Shown: piece by piece, positions 40,001 through 51,326 of the stretch | Position numbering within the stretch: position 1 is the first letter of the stretch | How the letters are laid out: the number at the start of each line of letters is the position of its first letter | Origin: Cloeon dipterum | Lineage: Eukaryota; Arthropoda; Insecta; Ephemeroptera; Baetidae | NCBI RefSeq assembly: GCF_949628265.1 | Contig: NC_088790.1 | Span: forward strand, 12,776,545-12,840,544 | DNA: 64,000 bases | Reading direction: 5' to 3' | Program-made: the position numbers and the translations under genes | Notes under the pieces: generated by a model | What the model was told of the DNA's origin: nothing | Databases searched by the model: none | Seen by the model: the letters and a program-made list of their open reading frames with translations, nothing else

Positions 40001-43000
40001 GCTCCTCCACAGCAGCATCAAGCACACCATTCCATTCGATCGTTCGCGGATTATCTTTTACTGACCGAAATAGAATTTCGAGTAACCAACACTTGAGCAC
40101 AAGAGCAAGTCTGATGATTTTATTTTCATGATATTAAATAAAGGCAATTTCGATTGGTCATTGAAAATTAGTGCTGATAGTCCATTGTAGAAAAAATATT
40201 TTTAATGGTAAATTACCTTTGATTCAGTGGGGAATCTTCGGATTTAAGAAACTATTAGAATTAAATTCATGTTTTGTGACTTCACAGATGAAATATTTGA
40301 AGTAAGTAGGTTATTAGCAATTTAAGGGCATGGATTTCGAAAGAAATACTTTCATACGCTTGGAAAAAATTCTAACAGTCAGGGGGCCGTTTGAATTTTC
40401 GGAAACGGTTGCCACGTTAGCAGAAAAGCGCTTGACAAAGAGCGGCCAGTTTATAGAAGAGTGTTAGTATGTTATATAGTTTAAAGATAAGGACGAACAC
40501 CATTCTTTTGGCCTGCATTTTGGTCCTTGTTTGGATAAAAAAACATTAAAAACAAAAATCTAACAAGTACTCAACTAATCACTGTGCCAATAATTGACGC
40601 ATCTATGAAAAGACAGAGCATCCTTATCTTTGTTAACCTGCGATTGGCGTCACAATGCAATATAGTACTGGCCGCTTCCTCAGTATTTTTGACTGCTAAA
40701 TATTAAAAATTCTAGCGTGCAGTTTTCTTTATATGATTCGACCTCCATGTCTTTGAGACGTTTTTTACGTTTTGCAAGGGGAAATTGTTTGATATCTTCC
40801 TGTACATATACAAAGATAAATAATATGCATGGATGGCTTAAATGAAACGAAACAATTGCGTTTAAATCAATTGCATTAAATTCACTTGCAGAAGATTCTA
40901 GTGACTCTCCAGCTAAAATTTTTTGGTATTTTTAGTGGCAAAAGCGAGGTCGGCCGTGGCCAGAGGGTGAGAAATTGACGCGGGCACGGAAGCAAATAAT
41001 AATAATGAGCGGGAGGTTGATCCCCTGCTGACTTTCTCTCATCGCTCGCGCGAGCTGAAGGCGCAGGGGGATAGGGTCTGTTATTAGCACGATAGAGGCA
41101 GCTCATGAATTTAAGGGCCCCGTGGGAATGTGTGTGTTCTCCAGCGCTGCAACCACACCCCTTGACGAGCAAAAGTGGAGCACCAGCGGCGAACCAGCTC
41201 CCCCTTCTTGCTGATGAATCGGTCGGTGCACCCCCGCGTGCAGCGAAATCCCTTCCAATCTCATACTTTTAATTCCCTGAAAGTGATGCACCAAGATAAA
41301 ATACATCTTTCTGCCATTTGAGTTCAATTTAAGTTTGCATGCTGACAACTAGAGTGAGTGAATTTATTTCTGTTGAAGAGCATTTTTTGTCCATCGTATC
41401 AAAATGCCTACTATTTTTTTCAAATATTTTGGAGAAATAGTCAGCTGTTTATAATTTGATTAAATTGTGCAAATAGTAACACATTTTCCAAATAATTTCA
41501 CACAAGGCGTCTTGGGCGATGAATCGACGCGCCCATTCATGATTTTCCCCTCTGCCTTATACCCGGTGTCTTCACCCTCGTGCGAAAATGAGACTGCTCG
41601 TCTAAGGGAGAGGACAGCGCCCTAACACCCTAAAGGGCATCGGCTTATTTTCTCTGTCGTAAACCGATCAGACGTCTTCTGAAGCCTGGCAAACTTAAAA
41701 GAAACAATAATTGTACACACTATATACGTACAAGATTAAGGAAAATATTCAATTAGATGTGTATGTCATGTATATTACTAAAAATTTGTTAAAAATATTA
41801 TTATTAAGTATAATATATTGTTGGTAATATTTTAGAAACTTATTTCGAACAGGTCTCGTACGTAAACTAGTCGTACTGCTGGGCGTCATTCATTCACGGG
41901 CAAGAGCAAAACGAAAACGGAGGCGTTTGTATCCACAACTCTAATTTATCAGAAGCAGAAAGCGGCAACGCTGACCCAATTAACCAAAAGATAAAGCCCA
42001 GCTCTTGTCCTACCGCAGTTGCTTGACCGCTCTTCATAGATATAAAACTCGCTTCCTACAGTAATTTGTAGATTTACAACTAGAGATTTGTGGTTTGTTG
42101 GGATGGCTGCTAAAAATTGCTTTGCTTGACTTCATACAAACTTAAAAACGAAAACCATCCAAATGTGTGGCATACATATCTGCACGTAAAAAAACTCCAT
42201 ATAAGAATTATTTTTTAACATCCAGATAAAGATATATTTATGTACTAATTTTTATTGACATAAATTACAGCTAAGCGGCACAGAGAAGATTAAAACTTTA
42301 TATAAATTGAACAATCTGTCACAAGAACAACGAGCTAAACAAGCTGGATTTTTGAGTTTAACGGAATTATGTAGCGAAGAAGCTCAAAAATAACCAGCCC
42401 ATAGCCAAATACCTGCAAAAAGGATTTAATTATTTGGTGCTCATTTCTCATAAGAACTGCATTATACCCTTTTTAGCGTGTCAGTATCAAATTTAGAAGT
42501 GAAGAAAATCCATTTGACTTTAATGCACATTCCTAAATTTGCTCTGGCGGTCAACACTTCAACGCTTCTCCAGTCAGGATGTTTTCTATCTCTCGGCGGT
42601 CGCGGATATGCCATATTGTATTGCAGACATTTCGTGAGTTGATCATTCTACAGAAAGATTCTCTTTTCAAAAAAGAGCCACGAATCTTTGCAACTAAAAA
42701 TGTTCAGGTTGCCGATCCAATACAGGAGTTGACACATTGGCATAACTATAATACCTTGATACAAACCATGCTGCCATAATAACAGCAAAAAATGAGAGAG
42801 ACAAAGTAGGCTAAGAATTGATGAAACGGCAGCAGCAATCGTAGAGGTTGGGATATCTAGAGAATACAAAATAATAACATTTTTTATAATAGATTTTGCT
42901 TGTAAAAATACGTGTGAAAAAACTGCAGTCATCAAGTTTGAGGTCAGCACAATGACCCGTATGTACGCCCAGACTATGATGGGACTGATAATGTGTCCCA

Positions 43001-46000
43001 GCTCGTCAGCAAAGCTGTAAAAAATGTAAAGTAGAGAGATCTGCTTTTCTGTATTATGTTTAGTGCAACCCTACCTAATGGTGTACTTGTGAGTTTCAAC
43101 AATATACTTGATATCAAACACCTGGAAACAGATATTTGTAAAAACTATACTCTAAGAACAAATTTTGGTTATGCCAGATTTAAAATGTGCCTTTTATTCT
43201 TGATATAATTATTCAATTTTATCATATGAATCGTAACATACTGAACTCACGTCTTGATCAATGTCACTGAGCCATCGGCGCTGAACAACACATCTCCTAT
43301 TCCTGATGTGCATGTTCTCGACTACGTGTATCAAGTGGTCTTGCCAAGCTAACAAATGATTCACCAGGTAGAAGTATAGAGTTAAAAGAGTCAAGTCGAG
43401 AATTGAAATTGAGAGCGGCAATGAAAGCCAGCCAATCCTGCACACCACGTACAGAAAATAGGACGGCGCTAGTTTACTTAAACTTTCCAAGCTGTTAACT
43501 ATTTCACTAGAGTCTGGCACATGTTTCATGGCGAATAGGGCTAACCATGTGGCGGAACACAAGTTGAACATTACTAGAACAGGAAGAAATCTGGTTGTTG
43601 AAATTTTTCATCAAACATGTTTTTATTCTTCAAAGTATGAGGCACTAGGGTTCTACTGAACACCTTTTAAACAATTAAACAAAATGAAGGAAATCAGTAA
43701 AATACATAATATTTTACCTCTCCTTGCTCAATTGGAACTTACAAAAAATGAGGCTGATACGCTTGGCCCTTTGCGTGTAATTACCCAGGTGACAGCGGAG
43801 GGACAGAGAAGAGTAAGGAGACGCGCTCCACAACAGTTTCTTCAGCCGCTTGGCGCTCTTGTACATGGACATCGAGCTCTGCACGTGGGCCAGGCATATT
43901 CCAACCAGGCCGTAGTGCACGGCCACAGGGTCATCATCCAGCAACCTGACGACGATGACGTAGATGACAGTGCACCAGAAAATGCAGAAAAAGGCATGCG
44001 TAGCTAACTGGTAGTAGCGGTACGCGACGCTCCTCAATGAGTCGTAGTCGTCGACGTACCAGAGAGTGGTGAGAGCGAGGACAAATTTGCTCGGACCGAG
44101 GAACTCTAGTGGAGTCATTGCGTCTGGACGCGAAGACTTCGCCAGTACAGCTTTTATAGCTTTATATCATTGATTTCTGGGAGGGAGTAACTTTAATTGT
44201 GATGGGTCATTGTTAATTCTCTTTGAATTAATCCATGAGAAAATGACAGGTGACGATCAAATGGTTGCATGATTAATTTCTTGACTACTTAAATGAACAT
44301 ATTCTTGAACCATTAATCAGTCAAAACTGGCATGCTATTTTCCAGTCCTAAAATCTAACATACATACATACATACATACATGCATATTATATACAATTAG
44401 GATTTTTCTTTTGCCATTTTCCATCGAGGTTTTCCCCCTGATTCTTTTTAACAAAGCGACGAACAACATGAAAACTAGTTTGTGCACTTATTTGTTATTC
44501 TGATTTTAATTTTAACTTCCTCCGAGAAAATTATAGAAAAGGATAGGCTGGATAATTTAACGGCTGTTTAATTGTGTCAAAAATGTTCTTGGTACCGCAT
44601 ACATCTCTTAAAATAACGAACGGAAAGTTTCATCTGAAATCCCAAAAATCAAGCTCCAATTTAATTTTTAATTCATTATTTAAATCATAAAAATGAAAGA
44701 AATGTACACGGCGGATTGCTTCTTACAAGTTTCAAAGTACATATTTTTTCCAAGCAAAAGAGCAAAACCTGACTATTAAAATATAGATAGCAAACATTAG
44801 TTAAAAATATTCCACGTAGAACACTATGAACAAAACTAGATAATTTTTCTTACAAAAATCAATGTCAGTCAGTCAAATCAAGTGCAAAACATCCAATACT
44901 CCACCAATCAAGTCCAGTATTGAAAACCCTGCGACTTAAATCGCATATATAGCCATGTGTTTATTTGCTTCCCGATGAGAAATCATCGAGCCATTTGATC
45001 ATGGATTCCAAGTCAGTTGCATCATCAGCGTACCATTTGTCTAGATCGACAGCTCGTTTTAATTCGGGGTTGCTGAGATGCGTTTGTTCGCCCTTCCGGT
45101 ACGGGTGGACGAAATGCCGCCACACCCTTTTCCCTCGAGCACCACCAAAGGGGTTGATGAAAATCATCCACCTCACTTTCGGCCCGCCGCCGAACGACTA
45201 GCCGCAGTCACGTTTATAATAAACACGCTTTGTTTGCCTTAATCCGAGATTAATTTGCTGCGCAAACAGGCTGACACGCAGGAGAAGGACGAGCACGAAA
45301 AATATTTACAATAGACTATCACAAAGTGCGAGAAAAAGTGCACCGACACGCCATCAGCCGCAGCTTAGAGCGCAGCACGCAAACACACGCATTGCTGTGC
45401 ACACTCGCCAAATTGTTTGCGATAACATCCTGAATTTAAGGCTGTTATGGATTGGAAAGCCAGTATGGTGCTGTTGGCAAAAAAGTGAATTGTTTTATGG
45501 TAATAATTTGCCGATACTTTAGACACTCAGACGCTTAAAAGAAAAATTTAGCTGGCTTTTGCTATTTGTACGTCAGTTTTTGAAACCTTGAATTTTATCT
45601 GTTGGCCATCATGTCCATATACTTTCAAACAAAACATTCATTGCGGGGAATACTCGACACACAAAACCTCTTAGACAATGCACAGTTCAAAATAAATTAA
45701 GTGGACGAGTATTTAAATTTTTCCGCAGCATTTTATGCTATTGAAGATAGATTTATGCATAGTTTAACTCAAAGACTAAAGATTGGAAATTGTAATGAAT
45801 CAAGAGTTCAACTTCTGAAAGCATTTCTAAGCAAATGTGCCATTTCCTTTCATGCAGAGACACGCCCAGTTCACGTTTATTTGTCTGTGCTAAAGACGTC
45901 GAAGCTGCGCCGCTGCGGAGAACAAAGGGGTTTCGCGTCTCTTTCGAAATGCGGAGTCTTCACACTTCCTCAGTCCTCAGGCGGCGAGCAGAAAAAGAAT

Positions 46001-46893
46001 TTAGTGTTCTGCATGCTAATCAGGTAATGATATTCCGGGAACGAGAAGTGAAGAGAAACCGCGAGCTACTGCACCGTGGCCTTTTTTGGGCTGACTTTTG
46101 ACATGTGGAAGAGACTCTACTGCAAGAGCATCTAACTTTTTAATGTGCTTTCACGTACGATGAAAGGAGCAGGGAAATATTTGTGTCTCATTTTGTAACA
46201 TACCCGATAATAAACCATACTTCAACGAAAAATAAATACATTTTTGCTGAAGTATATACTGATTATGTTAAATAAAAATCAGCCCAATAAATATGTCGTA
46301 ATACATGGTTATGATATCAAATGTCTGATCGTATGATTGCCGTTTCGTTAGTAATTTAATATTTTAAAAGAAAAATTTCACATGAAAAATGCAGGAAAGG
46401 AAAGGGGAAAATTCGATAACGCACCCATCATATATAATAATCTGTTTATTTCTGGTGTCTGTTGTTTCATCCTTTCCAACAATTTCCAATGGAATTTTTT
46501 TAAATGTTAAGGAAGGTTCTTGGATAATTATTTCTTTAAAATAGTCATATTCCATTTCAAAAATATACACATGTCCCCATTTAATTTCAATAAATTGTGT
46601 TTAGAGAGTTTAGAGTAAATATTTCTCTTCTAAAATACTCCTCTCAACAGAAGAATTACTTTACCCACTGTAAATTCTTACTGCATATATTTTGTATTAA
46701 TCTTCATTTTAGCCCCAAATAATATTGCATCAATAGAAAAACTGTAATAAAAATAACCGAACATTATTTGAATATTCGATTTGAATCTCTGAATTTGTCA
46801 AAGAATGTCTAAAAAGATGTACTCACAGGTGGCGAGACATAATGGCAGGAAGAGTCTGAAGAGAGCGAAGCATACTAGTTGGCTGGTGGTCAT
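19102..46893 (-). CDS. Piezo: Piezo-type mechanosensitive ion channel (complete, 44 coding exons)
   Basis: Piezo is a trimeric, plasma-membrane, stretch-gated cation channel used in touch, proprioception and visceral sensing. The 44 exons I could join run from the ATG at 46893 to the stop at 19102 and encode 2774 aa. All 43 junctions keep the frame, which strongly supports the model. The length fits insect Piezo proteins. Landmarks in order are the hydrophobic N-terminus ending [13 protein letters not shown], the repeated membrane bundles of the blade, the beam helix ([17 protein letters not shown]), the acidic [14 protein letters not shown] linker, the conserved [18 protein letters not shown] anchor region, the extracellular cap, the pore-lining inner helix and a C-terminal IKW-containing cytoplasmic domain with an acidic Ser-rich tail. 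Two introns use GC-AG. An odorant-receptor gene sits in intron 1. Exon lists are given in the regional entries. Confidence 0.96.
22315..26451 (-). CDS. Piezo: Piezo exons 30-36: last blade bundles before the anchor
   Basis: Exons are 26451-26294, 25690-25605, 25477-25373, 24632-24362, 23548-23133, 22733-22586 and 22529-22315, about residues 1797-2262. They include [19 protein letters not shown], the [20 protein letters not shown] membrane segment and [20 protein letters not shown], followed by an acidic Ser/Glu-rich loop at ~23.2-23.35 kb. The 728-base intron between 24361 and 23549 has no other feature. Confidence 0.93.
26504..30243 (-). CDS. Piezo: Piezo exons 25-29: cytoplasmic linker (variable, largely disordered)
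   Basis: Exons are 30243-29722, 29276-29226, 28424-28291, 27631-27470 and 26660-26504, about residues 1455-1796. The 522-base exon 25 is rich in Pro, Ser, His and acidic residues ([17 protein letters not shown]). Exon 26 is a 51-base micro-exon (17 codons) that is a good candidate for alternative inclusion, since it starts and ends in phase 1. Exon 27 carries the conserved [14 protein letters not shown] motif found in Piezo proteins. Exons 28 and 29 encode low-complexity linker with a run of six prolines near 26560. Confidence 0.85.
30388..33890 (-). CDS. Piezo: Piezo exons 13-24: proximal blade and beam
   Basis: Exons are 33890-33742, 33686-33543, 33489-33347, 33299-33157, 33102-32926, 32659-32545, 32485-32048, 31656-31561, 31505-31343, 31293-31026, 30852-30605 and 30551-30388, about residues 706-1454. 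They encode further blade bundles, including TACWFVQL-type helix sequence in exon 23 (read here as [10 protein letters not shown]) and [11 protein letters not shown], followed by the beam coiled helix [17 protein letters not shown] in exon 24. The introns after exon 20 (end 31561) and exon 23 (end 30605) begin with GCAAG rather than GT. The donor after 33543 is GTCTTA, also atypical. Confidence 0.92.
34010..38795 (-). CDS. Piezo: Piezo exons 2-12: distal blade
   Basis: Exons are 38795-38700, 38588-38244, 37089-36837, 36690-36534, 36430-36254, 36027-35962, 35813-35618, 35347-35226, 35149-34883, 34599-34440 and 34218-34010, about residues 23-705. They encode the first transmembrane bundles of the propeller blade, with a long hydrophilic loop between ([17 protein letters not shown] near 36.3 kb, then an Asn/Ser/Gly-rich stretch in the 35.8-35.6 kb exon). 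The exon at 36430 starts after a weak acceptor (AATAAG), so its 5' edge is the least certain here. The exon at 34440 ends at an unusual GTTGGT donor. Confidence 0.87.
37090..38243 (-). other. Piezo intron 3
   Basis: This 1.15-kb intron is AT-rich, with several homopolymer runs. I see no exon or repeat in it, and the flanking exons read directly into each other in phase 1. Confidence 0.7.
42251..42256 (-). terminator. Poly(A) signal of the odorant-receptor gene
   Basis: AATAAA on the minus strand lies about 80 bases after the receptor stop codon at 42335. Confidence 0.45.
42335..44118 (-). CDS. Or: Odorant receptor (7tm_6 family), nested in Piezo intron 1
   Basis: Insect odorant receptors are seven-helix ligand-gated channels that work with the co-receptor Orco in sensory neuron membranes. 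Seven exons join in frame to 402 aa, the usual length: 44118-43743, 43573-43251, 43121-43075, 43014-42912, 42856-42755, 42647-42468 and 42412-42335. About seven hydrophobic segments can be seen. The C-terminal half fits the family: [12 protein letters not shown] before TM5, a cluster of short phase-0 exons, and the terminal pattern [20 protein letters not shown] followed by [17 protein letters not shown] and a helix ending ELLR. A gustatory receptor was considered, but the canonical TYxxxxxQF of that family is missing. A TATA box at 44158-44151 and AATAAA at 42256-42251 bracket the gene, so it looks like an independent transcription unit. No inactivating change is seen. Confidence 0.85.
44151..44158 (-). 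promoter_or_regulatory. TATA box of the odorant-receptor gene
   Basis: TATAAAAG on the minus strand lies 33-40 bases upstream of the receptor ATG (44118). This implies a leader of only a few to ten bases, or a start downstream of the expected position. Confidence 0.45.
44358..44384. repeat. (CATA)n microsatellite
   Basis: About six tandem CATA units lie upstream of the odorant-receptor promoter, inside Piezo intron 1. Confidence 0.8.
44961..45199 (-). CDS. Short ORF with a lipid-kinase-like motif (exon or gene fragment)
   Basis: The minus strand is open from the base after a TAG (45200-45198) to a TAA near 44961. The first ATG, at 45167, gives [19 protein letters not shown] and then a charged tail, ~68 aa. 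Upstream in-frame sequence reads [10 protein letters not shown], and the TAG just before it would make a splice acceptor (GGCTAG|TC). The stretch [20 protein letters not shown] resembles the start of the diacylglycerol-kinase catalytic fold of ceramide and sphingosine kinases, where NPxGG binds nucleotide. The rest does not look like a kinase. It may be a last exon, a retained fragment or a small gene. The TAA overlaps an AATAAA on the same strand. The function is unknown. Confidence 0.35.
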
Positions 46894-46942
46894 CGTGCTA
46901 TCATGGCCTCGTCTTCCCGCCAGCAGCCCATCACTTTGCTAT
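46827..46942 (-). CDS. Piezo: Piezo exon 1: start codon and first transmembrane helix
   Basis: An acceptor with a long pyrimidine tract (TTGCTTGCAG) precedes 46942, so at least one non-coding leader exon lies further upstream. Coding begins at the ATG at 46893 with [20 protein letters not shown] and ends at 46827 in phase 1 at donor ACCT|GTGAGT. Joining to exon 2 (38795) makes a Thr-Phe junction and gives the typical Piezo N-terminus, in which an [12 protein letters not shown] helix runs into [11 protein letters not shown]. Two upstream ATGs, at 46931 and 46904, share a 13-codon ORF whose stop overlaps the Piezo ATG. Confidence 0.88.
46890..46931 (-). promoter_or_regulatory. Upstream ORF overlapping the Piezo start codon
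   Basis: In Piezo exon 1 an upstream ATG at 46931 opens 13 codons ([13 protein letters not shown]) whose TGA overlaps the main ATG as ATGA. A second in-frame ATG is at 46904. Such arrangements can lower translation or allow re-initiation. This is readable directly, provided transcription starts upstream of 46931. Confidence 0.5.
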
Positions 46943-49211
46943 CTGCAAGCAAACAAAAACAACAATGATACATATTATAATCACCTTGCCCTTCGACGTC
47001 AGCTTCTATTTATCTTAAAAAGTTTTATCTGTACATTTTCAGTGATTTTTAATGTGTCGTTATATAACAGTTGCTATTTTGAGAAAACGTAACTTTAGAG
47101 AAAATTAAAATTAACGAATGGCTATACTCTACGCGGAAATCAATTCAGGGTGGTCAGCTAATGCTTTCTTCCTTTTCTTTTCTCTTCAAGAGTTTTCAAA
47201 GCATTTTACACTGATTGGAAAACTTTAGCGAGTGTTGAGTTTGAGGCCAAACAAGTAGGTTCATTGCTCCAAAGTCGATGAATGTTACAGAACAACGCAA
47301 GAACGGTGGATTTTTCTGCGGATAATTTGACACGGCGGAACGAGTATACGCGCTATGACTAGCTATTCACAGGAAACGGTCGCATGTCTGCGACGAAAGG
47401 TTGTTATTATAATAGAATTGACTGGTGGAAACGCAAACTGGCACATCATGCACAGGGAGTGTATCGCACGACTGATACATATTTAAATCAACGTCAGCCA
47501 CGCGATGACATACGACGTCAAAATAATACTTATAATTTAATATCACCGCATTTTCAAAAATTGCAAAATTTTTATCGTGATGTGAAAATTCATAAATATA
47601 AATAATGCCGAGCAGTCATTCTGAAAAATTCGCAAGTCCAAATCATCAAATTTACCAAAACAATTAATTCCCAGAGTCTAAAATTGCTTCTTGCAACCGT
47701 ATGAAACCATTTAATTAGGATTCTAGAAAAAAATTACTTGTTTAGCCATACCCAGACAAAAGAAAAAATGTAGGCGATGAAATCGTACCGCGATCATTGT
47801 AGCAAAAATAATCTATTTTTAGCCAACCAAAACTGCGCCACCTGAACAACAAACGATCGATTGGCGAAGACGTCAGAAGGTTGTAATTATGATCCAAGAG
47901 CGTAATAAAATAGCTGACGGTCGGTTTTGTGGCGCCGAGTCTTTTCGTGTGTGCTCATTATTTCTTCCGAGAAGTTGCTTCAGCGTGCAACCAACTCACT
48001 GGATCCACAAAACAGCCCTTTGCCATCGGTCGACCCAGTGCCAAGGACGATGCCAACAATCACACGCAAATCGATGCCGCGTGCGCGTGCAATTACTCCA
48101 ACTCTCGTGACTGCCAAAAGCAGCAGTCTCAATTGCAAACCTACGATTTGGTTGGGAAAGGCTCAATGTCAGTCTTTTTTTAAGAAGTCAAAAACTTAAT
48201 GTTGACCAGCATTATTGTGCTATTTAATTACAAGTGTAATTTATCTAATTTATATTTTAATTTCACAGCATTGTTCACATGATTTTTAATTAAAATTTGA
48301 TTTTATGAATAGCAAAGCACTTGGAATCAAGGACAAATATTTTATTGACTTATATCTTGCAGGAAACATAGTATCCTGTTTTTACTATGATTCATTTTGC
48401 CGATATAAGATAGTGGAACGAGCAGATTTATAGGTTAGCATGACGCCAAATCCAGCAAACACTAGTACTAAAAAGTGCGAAGAAGCGGAATTATTTACAC
48501 TCGTCAGCAAATAAAAAAGTGTTTCAGCAATTTAGTGTAGAAATACTATTTTAGTCCAATGTAGGTTAGGTCTTCAGCAGGTTGTAAAATTCGCAATGAA
48601 TTTTCTTCGGCAAAGTAAGCTATATTTACATTGGTCCACGTAAGATGTTGATGTTCCAGGCAAAGCGTTCGCTGATTGATCCTTGTAAGCTTTGTGCTTG
48701 GTTTGGTTTTCCGCTGCAGAGGCTCAGACGAGGGCTTTTGGGGGCAGACCAAACCAACCGTTCTAGCACGTAAATGTCAAATTTTAAAAGGTTACCACCA
48801 GGGAAGTGCCGTAAATAAAAACACACCAGGCAGACTTGCAGCAAGTTGCGAAACTGCCAAAATCACCACTGACCAAACCAGAGCCATTCAGTACCTACTC
48901 AATTATCGAATAAAAAAGGATTTAATAGAAAAACTTTAACTTTAGAAGTGCATAACAGCAACAAAGTATCAGGTTACTTTAATTCCCGTTCACGTCAAAC
49001 CTTTTTGTTTTCAACAATGGTTTTGATATTTTTATCTATACGCATTTTCTTTTATTTTTAATAAATTAATTTACAGCAATATTTCGTTAATTCATCAAAT
49101 AAAAATCAGGAAATTATGACTCTTTTGTTGATCTAGGCTTAGCCATAAGTAACTCCTGACCGTGCAACAACAGTGTTAAATGAGTCTCGCGAGTGTGGCA
49201 ATTAATTACTC
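46943..49211. other. Upstream region of Piezo, leader intron(s)
   Basis: No confident protein gene was found. A GC-richer patch at 47.93-48.15 kb is open in several frames on both strands and has a minus-strand donor (ATCCA|GTGAGT near 47998), so it may be another leader exon. A minus-strand ORF ends at 48546 (terminal residues EDLTYIGLK) and a plus-strand ORF runs 47384-47605. Neither is recognised. Confidence 0.35.
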
Positions 49212-49610
49212 ACTCTCGTTTGTCTCAGCAGCAGCCCGCACAAACAAGACAGGTCGGAAGTAAACAGAGAGCTTCACTGCAGATAAGATAGAAACGAACG
49301 AAGAAGAGGAAAAAACAGTGCGTGTTTTACTGATGACACCTGCTCTAGCAAACATTTCCCTGAATGCAGATAGAATCGTTGAAAATTTAATAAGCCTGGT
49401 GAAAAATTCGATCCCTCCATGGCGCAAAATAAAAGCAAAATAGGAAGTCACACTCTCCCCGCACGTTCCTTCCTAAATATCGGGAAGCTTAAATTCTTGC
49501 GGTCACCGTGATAAAAATATTTCAAGTAAAAAACAAACACGTTACCAACTCATCCAAGCTGTCTTTTTGGCTGTGTGCCTTCCTTGCACTGCTCAGACAA
49601 CGGAATGCGC
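49212..49610 (-). other. Candidate Piezo 5' leader exon and promoter
   Basis: A GC-richer minus-strand block ends at a very good donor (CGAGA|GTGAGTAAT, exon end about 49212). Piezo exon 1 needs an upstream leader exon because it begins at a strong acceptor, and this is one of two plausible donors found upstream on the same strand. Inside the block, an ATG in strong context (GCGCCATGG at about 49423) opens a 48-codon ORF, MEGSNFSPGLLNFQRFYLHS onward, which would be an upstream ORF. Confidence 0.3.
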
Positions 49611-49619
49611 TTATTGGAT

Positions 49620-51265
49620 TTGACTCGTAATATTACGGAATTGCATAGAAATTCAACCAGATGAAGTTTACAGCTTTTTAAAATGCTATGCGAGTTTTAT
49701 GATACTTTCTGTAAAATGATAAGGTAATTATTAAATTATTGTACATTAAAATTTTCGTATTTAATTTTTTGGAATTCTACTGTTTTTTACTTCCAGTTGT
49801 TGCGTAATGTTTATTTGCCGTAATAAAATGTCTGGTTTAATTTAATATTAATATTGATAATGATAAAAAAAACCTGTGAGCACTATGACAATATTTAAAT
49901 TAATTTCCTTCAAAAAAAATGGCTCCCACTTTCATATGAGATAAGAGAAAATTCGCAAACCTTCCGCTCTATTTATTGAAACCTAGTTTCGACAAAAAAT
50001 ATTAAATCAGCTTATTTACCACGGGAAATTTAATATATGTTGTTGCTCTGAATTAAGTACTTACATTCCAGTCAGTTTAAGCCTTGCGGTGTTATTAACT
50101 CGTAAGAGAAGCAATAATTTGAACCAGTTCTAATTACCACAAAACAATTTTATTCTTTGGTAAAACGGGTAAAATGAACAGCTGGTAGAGTGCCTTCAGT
50201 AAAAATAGGGCAGCTCAAGAAGCAGAATTGTTTCCTTACACCAGATACGTGACTGTTAAATCAGGCTTTAACCTTTCTAAAGATTCACAAGGTACTGCTA
50301 AGAATTTTAAGGCGTTAAAAAAATGCAAAACCTGTACTTTTGGTTAATCTTCTACTAACTATTTGGATTTTCCAGGTACAACCAGTCAGAATGCAGTTTA
50401 GCATGCATATTTTTGCCACATATTATGGTTCCAAGTAAGAAAATCTCCACGCATTTCCACCTCAAATTCCTCATGCAGCTGGTGAACAGGCATAGATAGT
50501 TCTTTTTAAAAGTGGTCAGTCACAACGGACGGCTTGTACTGATATTGCTCAACTGCGATGCATCACCTGATTTTAATAGGTAGGGACATGAATAAACACA
50601 CAACACGCCTTGCACACAGTTAGCATTACGCAGGGGTTGGACACACGACGCATGAGGTGGTTGGGAAATCACCGTGAGTCATGTTTCATTTATCGACGTG
50701 GTAATTGCGGGGCGCCCCTTCGATCCAACTTCCGAGAAGCGAGTCTAACACTTTTCCAGGTAGAGAAAGTCTCGGGTGAAGTTTGGAAATAGTCTCGAAC
50801 AGGGCAGGGAGGAAGAATAAAAGGAAAAAGGGTTGCGTGTTAATTCTCGCTCGCTCTTCTCTGCGTCACTCGCGAACAAATGTGCCATTCCAGCTGTCAC
50901 ACGACGGACAATATACACACAAAAGCAGGGGCGTGCGCCCGCTAATTAAAGAGGATTCCGCGAGCAGAAATATCGTGCTGATAGCGATCCACACCCTAAA
51001 ACGGCAGTGCGGCCCGCAGGCATTGCATGACATTCCACCTGACCGCCACGCTTATTCGCAGCTCGCTTGTTCAAACAGTCTAATTATCTTGTCCGAACAC
51101 GCGAAATATTGCAAAAGGTGCCGATTGCCATATATACAAGTTGTGTCTGTGTTTTTGAACAACAACTTAAAATTTTTATCTTCGACTGCAGTATGATATA
51201 TTTCTAAGAACAAAAAGACCAACTTTTCTATTAGGTGCATTAAACTTGTAAAATAATTTTTAAAA

Positions 51266-51321
<56 letters not shown>

Positions 51322-51326
51322 GAACA

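Larger units (their letters stand above)
38796..46826 (-). other. Piezo intron 1 (8.0 kb), host of a nested gene
   Basis: The intron runs from donor GTGAGT (46826) to acceptor TTGCAG (38796) in phase 1. It contains the odorant-receptor gene (42335-44118), a short ORF with a lipid-kinase-like motif (44961-45199) and a 68-codon ORF at 46570-46364 (start [20 protein letters not shown]). The last is AT-rich, has no splice support and is unrecognised. From 38.82 to 42.25 kb I see no gene. A GC-rich patch at 40.9-41.2 kb and one at 39.56-39.7 kb have no convincing exon. Confidence 0.8.

Noticed and set aside
42335..44118. Reading the nested receptor as a gustatory receptor
   Set aside because: The C-terminus lacks the TYxxxxxQF signature, while the [11 protein letters not shown] segment, short C-terminal exons and [13 protein letters not shown] pattern fit odorant receptors.
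47884..48183. Overlapping open frames on both strands taken as a possible small secreted protein
   Set aside because: Several frames are open at once on both strands, no frame has a signal peptide plus splice support, and the patch is better explained as a GC-rich leader or regulatory region.
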